Assembly: GCA_032433765.1 (NCBI GenBank)
Contig: JAVIAB010000092.1
Coordinates: 107,190,279-107,254,278 of the forward strand
Source of the DNA: Megaustenia siamemsis
Taxonomy: Eukaryota > Mollusca > Gastropoda > Stylommatophora > Ariophantidae
Reading direction: 5' to 3'
Length of the DNA: 64,000 bases
Shown here one piece after another: positions 56,974 to 64,000 of this stretch. Numbering within the stretch: position 1 is the stretch's first letter; each line of letters begins with the position of its first letter. The position numbers and the translations under genes are program-made. The notes under the pieces are model-generated. The model was not told the origin of the DNA and made no database searches. It saw only the letters and a program-made list of their open reading frames with translations.

Positions 56974-57789
56974 TATATAGCTTTGACATCTCATTTTTTT
57001 TGCATTTCAATCTCGTTGCTTCTCTCTTTTAGCCATGCTTCTTTTTTTGCTTCATTGCATTTTATTACAATTTCTTTATTTAATCTCTTATACTCATCTT
57101 TATTTTCTTTATTTCTTCTTCTTGTATCCATTAGCTGCAAAATGTCATCTGTCATTCATTTCTTTCTTGAATTTGTCCTCGCTAGTGGTAAGAACTATTT
57201 TGGTGTTTGTTGCATTGATTCTCTTAGCATTACCCACTGTTCATCAATGCTTTGTATCTTCTCTATTGCATTGTGCCGGTTCTGAATTGTAATTGTATAT
57301 TTGCCTTGCAACTTCTTGACTGATTTGAGTTAAATCTAAATTTAACTTAATTTTAACTGAGGCTCGTTTTGCTGCTTTTAATTTTACTGTAAGCTTTCCC
57401 ACAACTGGTACATGATCACTATTGCAATCTGCCACTGGTCTAGTTTTCACACACACCAGACTGTTTCTAAACCTATTGCTTATCATTATGTAAATAATTT
57501 GATTACGTGTGTTGTCTCCTGGGCTTTTCCATGTCCACAGACGTCTTTGATGTTGCTTAAACCAGGTGTTTCCTATCATCATGTAGTTTGTTCTTGCCCT
57601 ATCAATAAATTTGTCACCTCTTTCATTCCTCTCGCCTAAGCCATAATGACCAACTACTTCTTCAACTCTTTCCCTTCCTACTTTTGCGTTAAGATCCCCT
57701 AGAACTATTGTGTTTTCATGTGGTTTGCATTCACGAAGTGTCTCATTTAACTCGTAAAATTTATCAAATTGGGATAACATTATTACACG

Positions 57790-58130
57790 TCATTAATTAA
57801 TTCTGCACTGATAAAACTATTACCTGGCATTAATTAACGAAATCCTGCACTGATAAAACTATTACCTGACATTAATTAATGAAATCCTGCACTGATATAC
57901 TATTACCTGGCATTAATTAACGAAATTCTGCACTGATAAAACTATTACCTGGCATTAATTAACGAAATCCTGCACTGATAAAACTATTACCTGGCATTAA
58001 TTAACGAAATCCTGCACTGATAAAACTATTGCCTGGCATTAATTAACGAAATCCTGCACTGATAAAACTATTACCTGGCATTAGTTAACGAAATCCTGCA
58101 CTGATATACTATTACTTGACATTGAAAACA
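57790..58130. repeat. Minisatellite, 42-bp unit, about 8 copies (right arm)
   Basis: Unit contains CTGATAAAACTATTACCTGG and ATTAATTAACGAAATCCTG. It has the same period and first 17 bases as the left arm, but differs at fixed positions (CCTGG for CCCAA, CGAAATCC for TGAACTT). Confidence 0.9.
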
Positions 58131-58600
58131 GAACATGAACTGAGCAGAAAAATATATTTCATATTTTTTAAAACCCTAATCGTTTCGTCGAACGACTGAA
58201 ATGAAATTCTAAAATAAGTACACATAAATTAACTATCTAGTGCGAGAAAACAAGAGTTCTGGCCTTCATTATAAACATTCTTTTTAACCTGTCTGTGAGT
58301 AGTCTTTTTTTTTCAAAAATTGTTTTTTAAAATTTTAATCAGTTATTGATTTTGTAATTGCGTTATTTCATTTTTAAAAATACAGTTATATTTGCTTGCA
58401 CTATATCTGAACTTATTTAAGCTTTGCATTGACCACTATAATCGTTAGTGAGTATTTGCTGCGATGAATACACAGAATTAACAATGCATTGAATTATTTT
58501 TGATCAATGAGATCAACGCATTGTGGGATTATTTGTTTTCTTGTTTCTGATTGGCTGCACTAAGAGGTTGAAGACAAAAGTCACTGTTTGTTTATGCCCA
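58131..58600. other. No gene seen
   Basis: AT-rich. An inverted CCAAT-type element (TGATTGGCTG) lies near 58548, upstream of the small frame below. Confidence 0.4.
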
Positions 58601-58603
58601 GTC

Positions 58604-58711
58604 ATGTCCTCGAGCATGGACGGATTAAAGAACATTTTATTTGAGGTTCCGAGCTCCATGGACAATCCTCCAAGATCACAGTTTGCATTTTCTTCAGCTG
58701 ATGGCACTTAG
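58604..58711 (+). other. Small open frame (35 codons), unknown
   Basis: MSSSMDGLKNILFEVPSSMD, then NPPRSQFAFSSADGT and stop, in a GC-richer patch with protein-like composition. A minus frame is also open here. No family recognised. It may be a relic exon. Confidence 0.2.
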
Positions 58712-58804
58712 CAATTATTTTAAATAAATGATCTCTTCTTATTTTCCTGGTTTCTAGCTTTGCTGTCCGGATCTATCATTCAGTAGTTTTTTTTTTTTTT
58801 GTTT

Positions 58805-59130
58805 TTTTTTTTTTTACGTTCACCAGCTTTTAGTGACCTCTGACGAAGTCCCTAGAGACTAGAAACTGAATTTTGCGAGTTAATCCATTTTTCCCTGGCA
58901 GCCGTGTGCACAGACAGATAACTCCGACTTCAGAGGTACTCATATTTTTCCGTCGATGAGTATTTGACGTTTCAAATCGGGCCTCGCTGCTGAGACCGGG
59001 GGGGGGGGGGGGGGGGTGTTTGCCGCAGAGAGAAATCACAAATAAAAATCCCAACTGATGCAGCCGGGATTTGAACCACAACCTCACAGTCTTGCCGGCG
59101 TCTTCCTCGAGACCAACCAGTCCCCCATTC
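58805..59130 (-). mobile_element. SINE-3 with a G19 run
   Basis: Minus strand: GGACTGGTTGGTCTCGAGGA, GTTCAAATCCCGG, then TTTCTCTCTGCGGCAAACAC, ending in an A/T run. It matches 48268-48608. A C tract within it (G19 on plus, 58998-59016) is an expansion of the CCACCCC region of the family. Confidence 0.75.
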
Positions 59131-59630
59131 TGTAGTTTTTGACGTGTTCTTTATGTTCTTATCTTTTTTCTTCCTCCTCTTTATTAACCCAACTATTACT
59201 CCTCATTTTCCTCATTCGTTATATGAGTGTTATTATATTATGTTGTAGTTCACAGAAAATAGTAATCTTTGTCTTTTATTCCCAACATATCCGATTTCAG
59301 CCTGGAAGAATAATTTAGTCTTTCCCCTTCCCTTTTCACCACCTGATAGATTTGCCGTTCTCGGTGGTGGAGATCTGTATTATAGCTTGTTTCATAACTC
59401 GTGCCCAAATTTTAAAATCGATAGCTTTTTAACCGCTTGTTGTAAGTTGTTCAAAATTTGCATGTAAAGTTATAATGATTAGAACCCAACAGGGAATTAA
59501 TTTCATTATAAAAAACATTTGGTTATTATTGTTGCTTATTTGATTTATATAAATTTATAACGACCCATTGATGTAGTCAAAACTTAATGTTTACAGTATT
59601 TTAAGTTATAAATAGCGAGTAAAAATCCAT
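59131..59630. other. No gene seen
   Basis: AT-rich, may include the left end of the transposon below. Confidence 0.4.
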
Positions 59631-59631
59631 A

Positions 59632-59668
59632 CACGGTAAAATTGACGTGTTTGCACGCTTTTACCGTG
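59632..59668. repeat. Perfect 10-bp inverted repeat upstream of the transposase
   Basis: CACGGTAAAA and TTTTACCGTG with 17 bases between, which include CGTG...CACG. It lies 150 bp before the transposase start. Possible transposase-binding or terminal hairpin. Confidence 0.5.
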
Positions 59669-59817
59669 GTTTTTTGACACAATTAGACACTTGTAAAAAA
59701 CACGAGAAATTGTGTGTTCCATTTCCGTTCATTCATAGGTGAGACGTGGAACGATAACATTTATCATGAGTCTTAAAATGAAATTCTGCAGTTTACAAAA
59801 CATCGCAATAAAAATGA

Positions 59818-61034
59818 ATGACTATTTTTGCAGAGGTTAAACGAGGAAGATTATTTCATTCTTTAGAAAACCCTGAGAATAGGACAAGACACATTTTGGA
59901 TTTATCTAAACGGTCATTTAATCTCTGGATTCAAGCACGTGACCGTCAATGTTCAAAATATACAAAATCACAAGGAAGAGCAAAAATGTTGGATAATTTC
60001 GACAGTGAACTTATTAGAAGTGAAATTCGCAAAATGTTGGGTATGAATGAAACTGTTACAATAAGAAAATTTAAAGTATCGCTGAAAAAGAACAACAGTA
60101 TTGAAATATCAAAGTCTACATTATGGAGGAATGTGAGAGCTGCAGGCTTTACATTCAGAAAGTATTCCAATGGACGAAACATAATCTGTGAGAAGCCACA
60201 TATAACAGTCATGAGAAGCAAGTACTTACGTGAAATAAAAGAGGTGCGCAAGCAAGGTTATGATATTGTGTACTTGGATGAAACATGGATCACCACACTA
60301 ACCAATGGGAATGGCAGTCATCAGATGGAAAGATTAAGAGATTAATACCTAGCAGCAAAGAACAGCGCTTGATAATTGCTCATGCAGGTAGTCGACAACA
60401 TGGACTAATACAGAATGCAGAGCTCATTTTTCTTTCAAAATCCATAGACAATCGGGATTATCACTCTGAGATGAATGGTCACATATTTAGACATTGGATT
60501 GAAAATTCTGTTCTCCCATCACTAGATCGACCATCTTGCCTAATAATGGACAATGCAGCGTACCACAACATTGTTGCACTTGAAGATAAAGTCCCGACGT
60601 CATCCAGTACAAAAGATGCTATTAAGATATGGCTCACAAAGGAGCACATACAATTTAATAACATGTACTTAAAACCTGAATTACTATCTCTAGTAAAGCA
60701 AAAACAAAGGACAAAGATTTTTCAAATAGATAAGAGTATCCAAGAGCACGGTCATATAAGTTTGAGGCTGCCACCTTACCATGCTCATTTAAATCCAATA
60801 GAACTAATCTGGGCAAAATTAAAAGGACAAGTGGCAGATGAAAATACAACATTCAAAATATGCGATGTAAAGACTCTTGCTAATCTCGCTTTATTAAATA
60901 TAGACAAAGATTATTGGGCTAAATGTGAAGACCACGTCTTAAAACAGGAATAGGAATATTGGAAAAATTATGCTTTGTGGAATGTTCAACCCCAAACAGT
61001 TATTAATCTTTTAGACTCGTCTGATTCAGAATGA
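59818..61034 (+). pseudogene. Tc1/mariner-superfamily (IS630-like DDE) transposase with DD83E spacing, lightly broken
   Basis: N-terminal helix-turn-helix region (LDLSKRSFNLW; IRKFKVSLKKNNSIEISKST then LWRNVRAAGFTFRKY). Catalytic motifs: YLDETW (first Asp), LIMDNAAYHN (second Asp), PPYHAHLNPIELIWAKLKGQ (Glu). I count 83 residues between the second Asp and the Glu, far above the 34-41 of ordinary Tc1/mariner. A DD82E family named Sailor has been described and is the closest type I know. Lesions: a one-base frameshift just after DETW (near 60290), and TAG at 60951-60953 before the final YWKNYALWN ... LLDSSDSE, which ends at TGA 61032-61034. A possible splice acceptor, CTATTTTTGCAG, lies at the start. 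The enzyme would excise and insert DNA. Confidence 0.8.
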
Positions 61035-61091
61035 AAGTATATAGCCCCCACAATGTTGGCCCCTATATTACCTTAAATTAGTTCAACAAAC

Positions 61092-61107
61092 GGTCCTTAT
61101 CAGGACC
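61092..61107 (+). promoter_or_regulatory. Histone-type 3' stem-loop match
   Basis: GGTCCTTATCAGGACC: a perfect 6-bp stem and a 4-base loop (TATC). It meets every position of the metazoan histone mRNA consensus GGYYYUUHUHARRRCC. Flanks are ACAAAC before and ACACAA after, A/C-rich as in histone genes. It lies 57 nt after the transposase TGA. A purine-rich downstream element is only weakly suggested (ATGAAAA). No histone reading frame is nearby. Confidence 0.4.
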
Positions 61108-61116
61108 ACACAACTA

Positions 61117-61549
61117 TGAAAATTGGACATACAGGTATACCTTGATATTATCGTCCGTCCTCGAACTGAGAAGACAATAATTCTCCTGGTGTTTTGTCTT
61201 ATTAGGTTATTTCCCCATTACGGCCACGCCTTTACCTAGTGAAAATTAATCATAGACCAGCAACTACGGTAATTTCTATTCTTTAGGGCTTCACAATTTA
61301 CAATTTTGATAAACATCAAAGAAATTCGTCGCTTTAAGAAAACTGCAGCTGCAAGATATTTCTTAAATATACATTTAAAGGGTCTTTTGCATTCTAATAA
61401 CATTTGGAAAATTTCAACAGTTTTTAACAAACGGTTACTGAGTAATAGCGTTTTGAAGTTGGGCACGTGATTTGAAACGAGCTATAGTTGAGGTTCGCTG
61501 ATACAGACGCAAACGGTCAGCTATGAGACGTTGATCATCTTCTATTTAT
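61117..61549. other. No gene seen
   Basis: AT-rich. Right end of the transposon probably lies here or just before, but no terminal repeat was found. Confidence 0.4.
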
Positions 61550-61562
61550 ACATAATCGAAAG

Positions 61563-61906
61563 GGGACCTCGGTTGCCGTGTTGGGAAAACCACCCAACTG
61601 GACTACCGCGGTTCGGACATCCCGTGTTCGATTCCCGCAAGGAGCAGTGTGAATTGTACTCGTGGTTGGAAAAGAAAAAAAAGAAATAAAAACCCAGCCG
61701 TTGGCAGAAATGGGTACAATTGGTATTATTAAAAATGGGTATTACCCTGGGAAGGTGAGGAATGTTGCCTCGCATCTGAGTTTCGACGCTTGAGGCGACA
61801 CTATACAGAAATTTCCGAACATTTCAGGATAGGCGGCCGAGCACATATGGGTGTAAACTCGCGTGCTAATACGCCGGTTCAAGTCTCGTACTTTACCTTT
61901 ACCTTT
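61563..61906 (+). mobile_element. SINE-2 with target duplication
   Basis: Head GGGACCTCGGTTGCCGTGTT, B box CGTGTTCGATTCCCG, tail CTTTACCTTTACCTTT. Flanked by ACATAATCGAAAG (61550-61562) and ACGTAATCGAAAG (61907-61919), 13 bp with one change. Confidence 0.85.
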
Positions 61907-61919
61907 ACGTAATCGAAAG

Positions 61920-62244
61920 TTTTCAAACATGATATCAGTTCAGATGTTATACACCTGACAGTGACCCTCTTTCTTATTAAGCACTCACTTCACGGTGGAG
62001 AGTTATCTCAAGCACAAAATATAAACAAATACTACATGAAATAGAAACAACGCCAGCATACCATGGACATCATGTTTAAAGTAAGACCAAGAAAATGAAT
62101 TTATAATAAACTCTTAGAAAATCTCGACTTTGCAGACGACCTGACAAGCTGCAGATCAACACACTCTGATACTCAACAACAACAACAAAATAGAACTACT
62201 CTACATTTCTGGTCAAAAAGGCCTCTAGATCAACACGACCAAAG
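61920..62244. other. No gene seen
   Basis: AT-rich spacer, with a short RT-like phrase LLENLDFADDLTSCRSTHSD near 62105-62165 (FADD is an RT motif C), so a LINE scrap is possible. Confidence 0.4.
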
Positions 62245-64000
62245 TGAAAATATTGGATATTTACAACAAAGCCTCTGATGTAACAATCACCAACATAGCC
62301 TTTGATATAACAATCACCAACATAGCCTTTGATATAACAATCACCAACATAGCCTTTGATAAAACAATACCCAACATTGCTTCTGATATAACAATTACCA
62401 ACATAGCCTTTGATATAACAATCACCAACATAGCCTTTGATATAACAATTACCAACAAAGTCTCTGATATAACAATTACCAACATAGCTTCTGATATAAC
62501 AATTACCAACATAGCCTTTGATATAACAATCACCAACATAGCCTTTGATATAACAATTACCAACAAAGTCTCTGATATAACAATTACCAACATAGCGTCT
62601 GATATAACAATTACCAAAAAAGTCTCTGATATAACAATTACCAACAAAGTCTCTGATATAACAATTACCAACAAAGTTTCTGATATAACAATTACCTACA
62701 ACGTCTCTGATATAACAATTACCAACATAGCTTCTGATATAACAATTACCAACATAGCTTCTGATATAACAATTACCAACAAAGTCTCTGATATAACAAT
62801 TACCAACAAAGTCTCTGATATAACAATTGCCAACAAAGTCTCTGATATAACAATTACCAACAAAGCCTCTGATATAACAATTACCAAGAAAGTCTCTGAT
62901 ATAACAACTACCAACAAAGTCTCTGATATAACAATTACCAACAAAGTCTCTGATATAAAAATTACCAACAAAGCCTCTGATATAACAATTACCAACAAAG
63001 CCTCTGATATAACAATTAACAACAACGTCTCTGATATAACAATTACCAACAAAGTCTCTGATATAACAATTACCAACAAAGTCTCTGATATAACAATTAC
63101 CAACAAAGTCTCTGATATAACAACTACCAACAAAGCCTCTGATATAACAATTACCAACAAAGTCTCTGATATAACAATTACCAACAAAGCCTCTGATATA
63201 ACAATTACCAACAAAGTCTCTGATATAACAATTACCAACAAAGCCTGTGATATAACAGTTACCAACAAAGTCTCTGATATAACAATTACCAACAAAGTCT
63301 CTGATATAACAATTACCAACAAAGCCTCTGATATAACAATTACCAACAAAGTCTCTGATATAACAATTACCAACAAAGCCTGTGATATAACAGTTACCAA
63401 CAAAGTCTCTGATATAACAATTACCAACAAAGTCTCTGATATAACAATTACCAACAAAGCCTCTGATATAACAATTACCAACAAAGTCTCTGATATAACA
63501 ATTACCAACAAAGTCCCTGATATAACAATTACCAACAAAGTCTCTGATATAACAATTACCAACAAAGCCTCTGATATAACAATTACCAACAAAGTCTCTG
63601 ATATAACAATTACCAACAAAGTCTCTGATATAACAATTACCAACAAAGTCTCTGATATAACAATTACCAACAACGTCTCTGATATAACAATTACCAACAT
63701 AGCTTCTGATATAACAATTAACAACAAAGCCTCTATTATAACGATGAACAACAAAGCCTATATTATAACAATTAACATCAAAGCATCTATTATAACAATT
63801 AATAACAAAGCCTCTGATATAACAATTAACAACAAAGCCTCTATTATAGCAATTAATAACAAAGCCTCTGATATAACAATTAACAACAAAGCCTATATTA
63901 TAAGAATTAACAACAAAGCCTATATTATAACAATTAACAACAAAGCCTATATTATAACAATTAACAACCAAGCCTCTATTGTAACAATTAACAACAAAGC
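62245..64000. repeat. Minisatellite, 27-bp unit, about 65 copies, runs off the window
   Basis: Unit contains TCTGATATAACAATTACCAA and CAAAG. The nine-codon period keeps minus frames open for up to 591 codons (NCYIRDFVG repeats), artefacts. A variant pair (AAGCCTGTGA ... CAGTTACC) recurs at 63241 and 63376, 135 bp apart (5 units). Units towards the edge (63720 on) are a distinct subtype with CTATTATAACAATTAAC. Confidence 0.95.

Larger units (their letters stand above)
53948..57785 (-). mobile_element. Long RTE/CFDP2-like LINE (family A) inserted in the 42-bp array
   Basis: Minus-strand order. An endonuclease C-terminal half (57244-57780: IVLGDLNAKVGRE, GNTWFKQHQRRLWTW, then CNSDHVPVVGKL), with its N-terminal half missing. 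A decayed linker. A mariner insertion (55635-56973). Then the RT (54715-55584: TGKAPRPDNITKEEI; FIDYTKAFDKVKH as motif A; GVRQGCVRSSDVFNIYNE as motif B, with changes). Next a stop at 54715 just before YADD (motif C, 54687-54698). Last, the family A C-terminus, tail at 53948. A copy-and-paste retroelement that primes at nicked DNA, here 5' truncated and dead. Its ends abut 42-bp array units on both sides. Confidence 0.85.

Noticed and set aside
59632..61250. Terminal inverted repeats of the DD83E transposon
   Set aside because: I compared both flanks by eye and found no convincing match, so ends are left undefined.
62196..63971. 591-codon minus-strand open frame (NCYIRDFVG repeats)
   Set aside because: It is the 27-bp minisatellite read in phase. 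A second minus frame is open over the same DNA, and the unit has no sign of coding constraint.

Overview
This is a gene-poor, AT-rich stretch of a metazoan nuclear genome, most plausibly a mollusc or similar invertebrate. The reasons are the many 3'-end copies of CFDP2/RTE-like and other LINEs, several tRNA-derived SINE families, hAT and Tc1/mariner DNA transposons, very long minisatellites, and one decayed multiple-EGF (MEGF-type) fragment. The species call is inference. I see no operons, no CRISPR, no intact tRNA or rRNA, and no complete host gene.

Layout. 1-5.5 kb: 3' end of a GTF2IRD2-like hAT transposase with its terminal repeat and likely target duplication, LINE 3' ends, and a relic LINE reverse transcriptase (minus strand) split by a chimeric SINE with a perfect 12-bp target duplication. 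5.5-25.8 kb: LINE 3' ends alternating with minisatellites of period 50, 19, 23, 15, 39, 51, 51/46 and 28 bp. 26-33.9 kb: three LINE 3' ends, a 2.4-kb hAT element nested in an older repeat, a SINE, a polypyrimidine tract beside (GT)n, and a mariner relic split by a LINE tail. 33.9-48 kb: arrays of 32, 41, about 40, 28, 35, 51 and 30 bp, a LINE RNase H relic, the EGF fragment, a Jockey-like LINE 3' end and a set of perfect inverted repeats. 48-62.2 kb: SINEs, a 43-bp array, then a three-level nest (mariner inside an RTE-like LINE inside a 42-bp minisatellite), and a Tc1/mariner-superfamily transposase with DD83E spacing. 62.2-64 kb: a 27-bp array that runs off the window.

Most long open frames are not genes. 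They are minisatellites that stay open in several frames or on both strands. The real protein-coding signal is transposase or reverse transcriptase, nearly all of it broken by stops, frameshifts or lost catalytic residues.

Most notable signals: (1) a 16-nt sequence matching the metazoan histone 3' stem-loop consensus, 57 nt after the stop of the DD83E transposase; (2) a chimeric SINE that moved as one unit; (3) clean nested insertions that order the events; (4) minisatellites with sharp higher-order periods, some grown inside LINEs. I found no convincing new defence or metabolic system.
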